In this document: piece by piece, positions 30,320 to 40,007 of the stretch | Layout: every line of letters starts with the position of its first letter | How positions within the stretch are numbered: the stretch's first letter is position 1 | From: Beta vulgaris subsp. vulgaris | Taxonomy: Eukaryota > Streptophyta > Magnoliopsida > Caryophyllales > Amaranthaceae | Direction: 5' to 3' | Assembly (NCBI RefSeq): GCF_026745355.1 | Contig: NC_079208.1 | Coordinates: forward strand, 15,051,417-15,115,416 | Length of the DNA: 64,000 nucleotides | Translations under genes and position numbers: made by a program | Notes under the pieces: model-generated | Told to the model about the DNA's origin: nothing | What the model saw: the letters and a program-made list of their open reading frames with translations, nothing else | Databases searched by the model: none

Positions 30320-30860
30320 ACACTAAAAAAATATCTTTAGATGCAACAATAATCTATGTGATGCTGAAAAAAATGGGCTATCGAGACAACTAAATTCATG
30401 TGACGTTAAATACATGGCTTTAGAGATAACTAACTACAGTTGATGCTGAAAAAATGGCTTGAGAGACAACTAAATTCATGTGACGCTAAATACATGACTT
30501 TAGAGACAAATAACTACAGTTGATGCTGAAAAAAATGGCTTTAGAGACAACGAAAGTCATGTGACGCTAAATACATGGCTTTAGAGACAGCTAACTACAG
30601 TTGATGCTAAAAAAAATGGTTTTAGAGACAATTAAATTCATGTGATACTAAAAATATGAATTTAGAGACAACCAATATTCATGTGATGCTAAAAACATGG
30701 TTTTAGAGGCAACCAACATTCATTTGATGCTGAAATGTATCTTTAGAGGCACCAGAATATACTTGACACTAAAAACCATATAATTAGAGGCAACCATGTT
30801 TATGTGATGGTAAAAGGGGGTTTTAGAGGCAAGTCGGCCAAATGATGTGCCTCTATAGCC
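30320..30860. repeat. Right subterminal array of the CACTA (~81-bp units)
   Basis: About six diverged units pair 'tttagagacaacta-attcatgtgacgctaaa' with 'tacatggctttagagacaactacagttgatgctgaaa'. The clearest copies start near 30381, 30461 and 30542. Units nearer the terminus change to 'tttagaggcaacca', like the left array. Confidence 0.88.
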
Positions 30861-33800
30861 AATTTTTTTTGTAGTGTTACTCCTTAGCTCATTACCCGAT
30901 AGCTGGGAAACTCTTGTTATCTCGTTGAGTAATTCAGCTCCGAATGGTAAACTCACTCTTGACATGGTGAAATATAGCTTGTTTAATGAAGAAGCTAGAA
31001 GGAAAGAATTTGCCTCCACAAATAATCAAACTGAAGCACACATTGTTGAAAGTCGAGGGAGACCAATTTTTAGAAGCTCCCAAAGTCAAGATAAATCGAG
31101 AGGCAGATCGAAATCCAAGAAGAGGTTCACTTGCTTTTATTGTCATAAGGCAGGACATAAGCAAAGTGAATGTAGAATATGGAAGCGGGACATGAGGTCA
31201 AAGAATGACAAGAGTAGTGATAATGAAGACACGAAAAATGTCATGGCTACAGCAGTTGGTGACGAAGTTTATTTTGTAGGTGATGACTCATGTTATAACC
31301 TTACAAATGAAGATTGTAGTTGGGTGATTGATACAGGTGCTTCATATCATCTAACTGCAAACAAAGATTACTTCACATCTTACACTAGCGGCAATCTTGG
31401 CTTTGTGAGGATGGGAAATAATGGATCCTCCAAAATTATTGGTATTGGAGATGTTTGTTTGGAAACCAATACAAGTTGTAAGCTTACACTACACGATGTC
31501 AGACATGTTCCAGATATTCGGCTGAATTTGATTTCAGCTGGTAAACTTGACGATGAAGGGTATGCAAATCACTTTTCAAATGGAAAGTGGAAATTGTCAA
31601 AAGGCTCGATGATTGTTGCTCATGGAAAGAAGCAACAAACCCTTTATGTCACAAGTGGGAAGCTCAGCTCACAGTTGAATGTAGCTTCGACCGAGCTATG
31701 GCATAAGCGACTCGGACATATGAGTGAGAAGGGATTGCAAATCCTCACTCGAAAGCAACTCCTTCCATTGAAGGATGTTAATTTGAAATCATGTGTTGAT
31801 TGTTTGGCAGGAAAACAACATAGAGTTTCATTTCGAAGAAATCCACCATCTAGAAGACCCCGGGTTCTAGATTTGGTTCATACAGACGTTTGTTCTATGA
31901 CAGAGAAATCTCTTGGTGGTGCATCATATTTTGTTACATTCATTGATGACCATTCCAGGAAAGTGTGGGTCTTTCTTTTAAAAAGTAAAGACCAAGTCTT
32001 TGACGCGTTTAAGGAGTTTCATGCAAAAGTAGAAAGAGAAATTGGCATGAAATTGAAATGTGTGCGATCCGATAATGGTGGTGAGTATAGAGGTCCATTT
32101 GAAGAATATTGCAGGAAGTATGGGATAAAGCTTGAGAAAACTGTCCCAAAAACACCTCAACAAAATGGTCTTGCTGAGAGAATGAATCGAACGATCACGG
32201 AGAAAGTTCGTTCGATGTTATCACACGCAAAGTTACCCAAATCTTTTTGGGGGAGGCAGTAAAGACTGCAGTTCATTTGATTAATCTTTCTCCTTCAGTT
32301 CCACTTGATGGTGATGTTCCACAAATGATATGGTCTGGGAGAAAAGTTTACTATGAAAGTTTAAAGGTGTTTGGTTGTAGAGCCTTCGTCCACATCCCGA
32401 GGGATGAAAGATCAAAACTTGATAGCAAGACAAAACAATGTATTTTTCTTGGCTATCCCGAAGATGAGTTCGGTTATAGGCTATGGAGTCCTACTGAAAG
32501 AAAGATAGTCAGAAGTAGAGATGTTGTCTTCTTTGAAGATCAAACCATTGAAGACACACAAAAAGTGGGAAAATCAACAACATCCCATGAAGAATCACCT
32601 ATAATCATGAATCCAAGTCCTTCTCAGGATATTATTAATGATCACGGGGGAGAAGTACACCAAGAAGATCAACCTCAACATATAGATGATGACGAGGATG
32701 AAAATAATGAGAATGTGGAACAAATGACACAACAAGAGAGTCAACCACTACAATTAAGAAGGTCTAGCAGAGATAGACGACTTCCAGAAAGACTTGCTAG
32801 TGGTGAGTATCAATTGCTTACTGAAGGGGGAGAGCCAGAGTCTTATGAAGAGGCTATAAGAGATAACCACCATAAAGAGTGGATGCAAGCCATGCAAGAT
32901 GAGATAAAATCCTTGCATGAGAATCATACATTTAATTTGGTACAATTACCAAATGGTCGACGAGCACTCAAAAATAAGTGGGTGTTCAGATTGAAGACTG
33001 AACAAAATAATCCGCAACCAAGATACAAAGCAAGGTTGGTTGTGAAGGGGTTCAGTCAAAAGAAAGGTATTGACTTTGAAGAGATATTCTCACCAGTGGT
33101 GAAAATGTCGTCAATACGAGTTGTTCTAGGATGGCAGCATGCATGGATTTAGAAATTGAACAGCTAGATGTGAAAACAGCCTTCCTACATGGGGATTTGG
33201 AAGAAGAAATATATATGGAACAACCTGAGGGATTTCAGGTTAAGGGAAAAGAGCATATGGTATGTCGTTTAAATAAGAGCTTGTATGGTTTAAAACAAGC
33301 TCCACGCCAGTGGTATCGAAAATTTGAATCCTTTATGAAGGACCATAACTACCACAAGACGACATCAGATCATTGTGTGTTCATTAAAAGATTTACAGAC
33401 GGAGATTTTATCATTTTACTCCTCTATGTTGATGATATGTTAATCATTGGCCATGATACTAATAAAATCGCCAATTTGAAAAAGGCGATGAATAAGTTCT
33501 TTGCCATGAAAGACTTAGGACCAGCAAAACAGATACATGGCATGAAAATCTCCCGTGACAGGAAAAATAAAAGGTTATGGTTGTCACAGGAAAGATATAT
33601 AGAGAAACTACTTGAGAGGTTGCATATGCATAAGGCTAAGCCGGTGAGCTCTCCACTTGCAGGTCATTTTAAATTAAGCTCTCAACAATGTCCTACAAGT
33701 GATAAAGAAAAAGAAGAGATGGATAAAGTTCCTTATGTATCTGCAGTTGGCAGTTTGATGTATGCTATGGTTTGTACAAGACCAGACATTGCCTATTCAG

Positions 33801-34400
33801 TAGGTGTTGTTAGTAGGTTTCTCTCTAATCCAGGAAAAGAACACTGGGAAGCGGTGAAATGGATATTAAGGTATCTACGTGGCACGTCAGAAATGTGTCT
33901 ATGCTTTGGTCAAGGAGATCCTGTGTTAAAAGGATACACAGATGCAGATATGGCAAATGATATTGATTCGCGAAAGTCAGTGTCAGGTTATATGATGACT
34001 TTTGCAGGGGGAGCTATATCATGGCAATCAAGATTACAAAAATGTGTTGCTTTATCAACAACAGAAGCTGAGTATATTGCTGTGACAGAAGCTTGCAAAG
34101 AGTTGTTGTGGATGAAGAATTTCCTACAAGAGTTAGGAATTATACAAGAAAATTATATACTTTATTGTGACAGTTAAAGTACTATTCATCTGGGGAAAAA
34201 TCCCACCTTTCATGCTCGTTCTAAACATATAGACGTAAGGTATCATTGGATACGAGAGGTCTTTGAAGCCAAGCTATTGCATTTGGAAAAGATCCATACT
34301 GACCACAATGGCTCAGATATGATGACCAAAATATTGACCGTTCAAAAGCTTGATGTATGTCGAGGGGAAGCGGGTTTATCAAAAATTTATAATAAGTCGG

Positions 34401-34412
34401 AAGGGGAGATTT
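34401..34412 (+). other. Polypurine tract of the Copia element
   Basis: Purine-rich aaggggagattt directly before the 3' LTR, the usual start site for plus-strand DNA synthesis. Confidence 0.85.
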
Positions 34413-34814
34413 TGTTGGTTATTCCTCCTTAATTGGAAAAGATTTAATTAGAAAAGAACAAGAGAAATAAAAGGAGAGAAAAAGAAGGAGAGAAGTGAGA
34501 AATAAAGAAACATTTATTGGCAAATGTTTTGCAATAATTTGCATCATTAGTTTCTTAGTAATAGGGTGAGTATAAATATGTAATCAGATTGATAGTTAAT
34601 TCATTCAGAAATTGTAACATTGTAAGATAGTTCATATTTATTGAGAAACATTACATTTTGAGTTATACCATCGAATATTAGTTTATATTTTATAAACACT
34701 TTGTGAGTTGTTTTATTATATCATAGAGATATAATTGTTAGCCTATTTTGTTTATACATAGAAGGGAAAACGAATATTATTCCGCTGCAAGATTATTTGT
34801 GATCTTTCCCAACA
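34413..34814 (+). repeat. 3' LTR of the plus-strand Copia (402 bp)
   Basis: Same length and termini as the 5' LTR, followed by the TAAAA duplication. Confidence 0.97.
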
Positions 34815-35011
34815 TAAAACGCCCGGAAATTGTGGGCTCCTAACGCCCGGAAAACAGAATATGGAATTTATTATGTTATGTACTATAATTGGAAAAAATA
34901 TTGTATATTAATTAGCAAATTGGCCATCCGACTCCTCATCGATGTTGCTAAATCTAGAAATGCAAGTAGAAGAACAAAATGTACTCTAGTAAATTATTAT
35001 ACTCGCTCTGT

Positions 35012-35216
35012 AATCAAGTAGGATTGGCGTAAGTGGTTAAGGCCTTAAGGGCCTCTCGCTCTTTCATCAAGGTTTCGGGTTCGAGCCTTGGGTGTGGAAA
35101 AACTCCCAAATGGGAGGAATGCTGCCCTTTGAGTTACTCATGCAAATGCAAACTCTCGTAGGGGATTAGTCCACTCGCCAAAGGCGATGGGAAAAGTCCT
35201 CGTAGTAGGACCAATA
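35012..35216 (+). mobile_element. tRNA-derived SINE with 21-bp target duplication
   Basis: The head contains an A-box-like 'tggcgtaagtggttaagg' and a B-box 'ggttcgagcc', the internal RNA polymerase III promoter of tRNA-derived SINEs. The body has 'aactcccaaatgggaggaat' and a 'gggaaaagtcctcgtagtag' tail. The flanks 34991-35011 and 35217-35237 are both 'aaatta(t/c)tatactcgctctgt'-type with about one mismatch, a convincing target duplication. Confidence 0.88.
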
Positions 35217-35419
35217 AAATTATCATACTCGCTCTGTTTCATTGTGTGCAACACTTTGAGTTTTGCACTATTTAAACATCTTAGTTTGACTATATAATGT
35301 TTTTGGATTTGCTTCAATGAATTTTTTTTATCAACTTTTTATAATTTTCACAAATATATAATTAGATATATTAATGATCAAAGTTGTGCATTGACAAACA
35401 TAAAAGTGAAACTGTTGGA
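35217..35419. mobile_element. Decayed Stowaway-type MITE
   Basis: 'tactcgctctgtttcattgtgtgcaacacttt' resembles a decayed Stowaway start, and inverted words near its end ('caaagttgtgcattgac', 35380) match it. The SINE sits at its left end. The boundary with the solo LTR at 35420 cuts or adjoins its right end. Confidence 0.5.
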
Positions 35420-37119
35420 TGATAAGTGCGTTTTTAACGCACTTTATGACCTCCTTTTGGTTTATTTTGGTCCTCCTTATTCTCTTTTATCCCCTCTTTT
35501 CTCCTCATTTTCCTTTCTAACTCCTCACTTGATCATTGATTGATCATAGTGACATTTTTGCTAGATTTTCGATCTATTTTGATCGGATTTCTAGTACATA
35601 TGCTTTCACTATGTTTTCTCGTGTTTTTATTGCAGGTATGACCCTTTTCAGGGCCGAGTAACGCGAGACATGGCTTAAGGGGACGAGCTAGAGAATGCGA
35701 AGGAGCTTGAGGTGCGTTTGGAGACGCCTGCACACAATGGTGCGCCCGCACAGACAAGTGGTGCGTCCGCACCTCAGCAGATAAAGAATACAAAAGAAAT
35801 AGACCACATTGGTGCGCTCGCACCAAGCATAAGGTGTGCTCGCACCACTTTGGTGCGCCCGCACCAAGCATAAGGTGTGTCCGCACCACTTTGGTGCGCC
35901 CGCACCATTTGACGAAGCTGCAAATGCTGAGGCAGAAGAGGTAGGTGCTCCCGCACCTGATGTTGAGACGCCCACACCAATGCTTGGTGCGCCCGCACCC
36001 GTTGTTTTCGAAAAATGAAGCGTGGCTTCATTAAACGAGTTTTTGTTTTATTTCGAGAACTTACGTCTTATTCTAATTTTTTAGAGAGTTTATTAGGGTT
36101 TTATACTAGAGAGAAAACACTTGAGTTTTGATTGAGAATTGAGATCATTAATCCTAGTTTGTGATTCCATTAACATCAAAGGTACTTTTCATTGAATTTT
36201 AATTCGATGTTTCAGTTTTTGTTTCATTCTCTTAGCGTTTGTTCTTGTTTTTAGTTTATTTTAGATCTTCATTCTCATATTATTCTTATAATTGCGATTT
36301 ATATTAGTTTAATTATCTTTTAATCATGTTTACCCTTAGATTAATTAGTCATAGATTCTATGTATAATTGCTTAGAATCCATGATTAGTGAGTAGTTTCG
36401 TATCTAGGGTTAGGGTGAAAGTATGAATTAGGGTTTTAGATGTTTTGTTGATGAGATTGTGGTGTTCTAAAGAAGTTATGCATTGATCTTGGTGTTTTGA
36501 AACCTTAGGATAGATATTGATCACATTTATACTTTGGTATTTTGAACTCAAATATTCTTAAATCGAATTTTGAACTCTTTTATCATCCCCAAGAATCAAC
36601 TTAATTTTTATCCAAGATATTGGTAGAAATTAAGGGGATCCTTCATTAGGGTTTTCCGAATTATTAATCTCTTAATCAATTAACTAAAGACCATTCGAGA
36701 GAGGATTTAGTTGATTGATTAAGTGATTATCTTGAGGACCATTCGAGAGAGGACTCGAGTATTTTAGAGGGAAACTAAACTTGCATATCGTCTCATTCTT
36801 CACAATCGCATCAACAATCATTGTCCGTTCTATTCATACTAGTAACCTTAACTCTAGTGTCTTCTATTTGATATTAAACTCTTGTTATTTGTTAGTTTTA
36901 GTTTTTAGCTAGTCATAATTGTTACCAAACCATTTCAAACCCCCAAATACCTTTCAATTAGGTAGTCTGGACTGATAGACTTTAATTAATCCCATTTTCT
37001 TGTGGATCGACCCTTGACTTGCCCTTACTATTTTCTTAGTAATTGCTTGTTAGGACTTATAAATATTGTTTGGAAAGCACTTTTTGGTGCCTTGACGACA
37101 CACTAAAAACCTCTTATCA
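35420..37119 (+). mobile_element. Solo LTR of an Athila-like gypsy family (1700 bp)
   Basis: It begins TGATAAG and ends CTTATCA (inverted termini), flanked by the perfect duplication TTGGA (35415-35419, 37120-37124). It is the same family as the LTR at 59847-62889, with matching start 'gtgcgtttttaacgcacttt' and end 'ggatcgacccttgacttgcc'. No internal region adjoins it, so it is a product of LTR-LTR recombination. Open frames inside follow the GGTGCG repeats and are not genes. Confidence 0.95.
35719..36005. repeat. Array of ~10 GGTGCG-CC-CGCACC hairpin motifs in the solo LTR
   Basis: The 14-mer ggtgcgcccgcacc and one- or two-base variants occur about ten times (near 35740, 35760, 35811, 35832, 35852, 35874, 35893, 35943, 35969 and 35985). 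Each has self-complementary 6-base arms around a 2-base centre. They form a CpG-rich island in an AT-rich LTR. Confidence 0.85.
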
Positions 37120-37146
37120 TTGGACCTATTTAAAAACAAAGGAATA

Positions 37147-37439
37147 CTCCCTCCGTTTCCTGAAGATCTTCCTTGTTACTGTTCCTGCAGATACTAAGGA
37201 TGATCCATTTGTGTGGTGTGTGGTGTGTGGGGTGGGAAAAGAAGGAGAGAGAGAGGGGTTAAAGTAGGATAGAGAAAGGGAGTAAAATTGAATTAATAAT
37301 GTAATGGTAGACCATATGATAGAGACATGAGAGGGTAAAAAGGGAAAAAATTCCAAATAAGGAATAAAGTAAAAGAGGGAAGATATTTCGGAAACGCACT
37401 TAAACAGAAAGAGGGAAGATCTTTAGGAAACGGAGGGAG
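37147..37439. mobile_element. Stowaway MITE (293 bp)
   Basis: Ends ctccctccgtttcctgaaga / ...gatctttaggaaacggaggg, perfect over the first ~14 bases, with TA duplication at 37145-37146 and 37440-37441. It matches the classic plant Stowaway terminus CTCCCTCCGT. Confidence 0.95.
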
Positions 37440-37441
37440 TA

Positions 37442-38387
37442 TTAAGTTAAGAGTCTCTTTACAATAATTTAAAATATATTTATTTAATACTATCATTTTA
37501 TTTAATACTATCATTTTTATGTAAATGCTTCTACTAATCTTTATTTATTTCATTGTATTTCATGCTGACCTAGTTGTTGCCCCGGCCGGGAAGCCCCGAG
37601 TCATTGCGTGTAATTCGTTTATTTTTTAAAAAAATTAATTGAATGACACGTGACGACCTCCAAAAATTCATAACTTTCAATTAGTATTGAGTACCGGGTT
37701 CATAATAATTTTTTTGTGCTATCATTCACTTTTCGCAAAATAGATCACTCTTTTAAGTCAAAATGAGTCATTTTTAAATAAAGAATAGTTGTTTGCCTTA
37801 AAGAATCACTTGTATATAAGTAAAAGTGGCCCATTTAGGACAAAAAGTTACTCAGGTCTAAAGGATACCTTTTATATTAAATAGATTAGTCTTATATAAT
37901 TTTTAAGTGTATATATTTAAGATCAACAGTTATTACCCGCGGAAGAACTCATATTATACAATGGATCATTAGTTGATTCAACGCGACAAATTTTGTAATA
38001 TCATTTTTCAAGTCATAAAGAATGTTCCATTTTCGTTCCTAACTATAATTAATTGAAAATAACTACAATATAATTTTTTGAAATTTCTCCATTGAATAGG
38101 TAGTAATACTGTGTCTTTTTATTTTGTAAAAGGCTAAGCATAAATTAAGGGTTGGTGGGTCCATTAGAGATTTTTATAATGCAACAACATTGATTTGATA
38201 TTTATTATCACTATTATGGTAAACAAAACTTGATAGGTAATATAACTTCCAATGCAAAGATATATTAATATATTACTCATTACTCATCTATAATGTAGAA
38301 GTTGAATTTGTGTTACATATGCAATAAAAAAAATAGAAAATTGCATAGTATAGGCTTCAATCACATGACCTCGAGTTGATATACTAA
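37442..38387. other. Intergenic AT-rich sequence, nothing recognised
   Basis: No coding similarity or clear repeat structure was seen. Confidence 0.5.
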
Positions 38388-38702
38388 GGTCTCGTTTGGG
38401 TCACATGGGAAGTAATTTCCCATGGGAATTTATATTTCATGGGAAATTCTTTCCCGTGTTAATTTCCTAGGAATTAGACAAAATTGTTTGGTTGACACCC
38501 TAGGAAATTGCATTTCCTAGGAAATTACTCACCAAGGGGGGGCTTGGTGAGTGATTTCCCATGTTTCATGGGAAATTCTATTTCCCTTGGAATTTGTATT
38601 TCCTATGTTTCTCCCATTTCCCTCCAACCAAACACAACCACCATAATGTATTTCCTAGGAATTTGTATTTCCAAAGGAAATAGCTTCCAACCAAACAATA
38701 CC
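38388..38702. mobile_element. Tourist-type (PIF/Harbinger) MITE (315 bp)
   Basis: Ends ggtctcgtttgggt / accaaacaatacc are inverted matches. The 3-bp duplication TAA is at 38385-38387 and 38703-38705. The interior is full of palindromic 'catgggaaat' and 'tttcctaggaaat' words, so it should fold into a long hairpin. Confidence 0.88.
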
Positions 38703-38984
38703 TAAAGTTTTAACCACAAGATCAAGTTGTATTTAGTGTTATCATTTTAAAGTACAATATTAATAAATAAAAATGTTTCGTACCAGAACATAGCACAAGA
38801 CTATAACTAATTACTGTCTTAAAGAATTGTAATCGCTTGAAGAAGTTACTTTTCATCAGTTGATTTTTTTCTAAAGGAAAAATGTAGATGACTGCATTTT
38901 TTATCATTTCATATTTAATATTGCTCTCACTTGTCAAATTCTGAAGCACATTACTAGTTTGAGATGGCATCATAATATATTGTA

Positions 38985-39243
38985 CTCCCTCCGTTTCATT
39001 TTAATCTATACATTTACACTTTTCACGCATGTCAATGTAAAACTTTGAAGACATATATCTTTAGTTTTGTATTTGTAAAAATTATAAAAAGTACATATTG
39101 ATAAAATACATGTTATGATGAATCTAACAAGATCACATATGACTATATTTTCATCTGCTTATAAATCACAAATGATGGTCAAAGTAAAATTTGTGAATAG
39201 TGTAAAATGTCAAAGTGTGTAGATTAAAATGAAACGGAGGGAG
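38985..39243. mobile_element. Stowaway MITE (259 bp)
   Basis: Ends ctccctccgtttcattttaa / ttaaaatgaaacggagggag, with TA duplications at 38983-38984 and 39244-39245. It is downstream of the phosphatase gene. Confidence 0.95.
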
Positions 39244-39245
39244 TA

Positions 39246-40007
39246 ACTTTTCGAAGTCCATTCGATGGCTTTTCACCCCAAATAAAAACCTAATGTAACT
39301 GTGTAGCAATAACATAATATATATGTAGTGGTTATTATCCAAAAAAAAAAAAAAGAATAATGTAGTGGTTAAATATAGCCAACACCACATACCAAGAGGC
39401 AAGAGTCTAAGTTTCTCCGGCTTCTGTGAAACAATTAGGTGGTTCTTAATTCTTATTGCACTAAATTCTGTGAAAATCTAGGTGTAAGATGTTTAATGTA
39501 GTGGTTAAAGAGATCTTCCAGGGTAAAGTACACACTACTATAGTAAATCTGAAAACCCACAAGTCCAGATGTTTCTTCCAACTTTGTTCTAGGAATATTT
39601 CCTTGCAAGATCGCCAATTTCATACATTTTCCAGTTGCCAATGGGCAAAACTTCACATGAGAGCATAAGCTGTCTTATTTCACTCATCAATATTAATTAT
39701 TAACTTATTAATACAGAATCTATCCCAAGAAAAATTACAGTAAGATAATTATCACATAATCTACAGCTAATAGCTATGGCAGGAATGAGCTTCCAATGGT
39801 TTCGCCCTAAAACCTGCATAAATAATAGTACAGCAAAGAATGCAACTATTTCTTTTTCCTTTTTGAGTAATTACCCAATGCTACATATTTTCATAGCCCC
39901 AGAAATTTGATCAATTACCAGTTGAAAAATGACTAATAGTCCTCGCTCAAAGAGCACGGTCATTAAATTCCTTAAGCCGCAATTCATAAGACACTATGTT
40001 TCGAATG
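39246..40007 (-). other. Downstream flank and probable 3' UTR of the phosphatase gene
   Basis: The 760 bp after the stop codon at 40008 (minus strand) contain no other gene. The 3' UTR and polyadenylation site presumably lie within the first few hundred bases, but I cannot place the site. Confidence 0.4.

Larger units (their letters stand above)
20701..30876. mobile_element. Non-autonomous CACTA transposon (10,176 bp) carrying captured gene pieces
   Basis: It starts CACTACAAAAAAA and ends TTTTTTTTGTAGTG, flanked by the 3-bp duplication TTA (20698-20700, 30877-30879). Removing it with one TTA restores the Copia gag frame exactly. Both ends have tandem subterminal arrays containing 'tagaggcaac'-like words, usual for En/Spm elements. 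I find no transposase-like frame on either strand. The interior carries aspartate oxidase exons, two unidentified exons, a Stowaway MITE and a gypsy LTR-like segment. Confidence 0.95.
20257..34400 (+). pseudogene. Copia gag-pol, split by the CACTA and broken by three small lesions
   Basis: Gag starts at 20257, is interrupted at 20700 and resumes at 30880 in the same frame. After it come a CCHC zinc knuckle (31132-31173), protease with DTGAS (31327), GAG-pre-integrase (HKRLGHM), integrase with its D-D-E residues near 31880, 32068 and 32173, reverse transcriptase with YVDDM (33424) and RNase H with TTEAEYIA (34057). Two apparent single-base losses shift the frame near 32250 and 33130, and a TAA stop falls at 34175-34177 inside RNase H. 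The element is therefore inactive on its own even though its LTRs are nearly identical. Confidence 0.95.
19808..34814 (+). mobile_element. Young Copia retrotransposon carrying a nested CACTA
   Basis: The two 402-bp LTRs (19808-20209, 34413-34814) both begin TGTTGG and end CCAACA. They are flanked by the perfect 5-bp duplication TAAAA (19803-19807 and 34815-34819). The primer site TGGTATCAGAGC starts at 20213, matching initiator Met-tRNA, and a purine-rich tract (aaggggagattt) precedes the right LTR. Without the CACTA and its duplicated TTA the element is about 4.8 kb, a normal Copia size. Domain order is GAG, PR, IN, RT, RH. Confidence 0.97.

Noticed and set aside
35036..35110. Possible tRNA gene at the A/B box sequence
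   Set aside because: The boxes are there but the sequence does not fold into a tRNA and lies inside a SINE body with target duplications.
35533..36031. Frames with repeated 'VRAHQ/CGRTK' or 'APAP' words
   Set aside because: They are translations of the GGTGCGCCCGCACC motif array inside the solo LTR.
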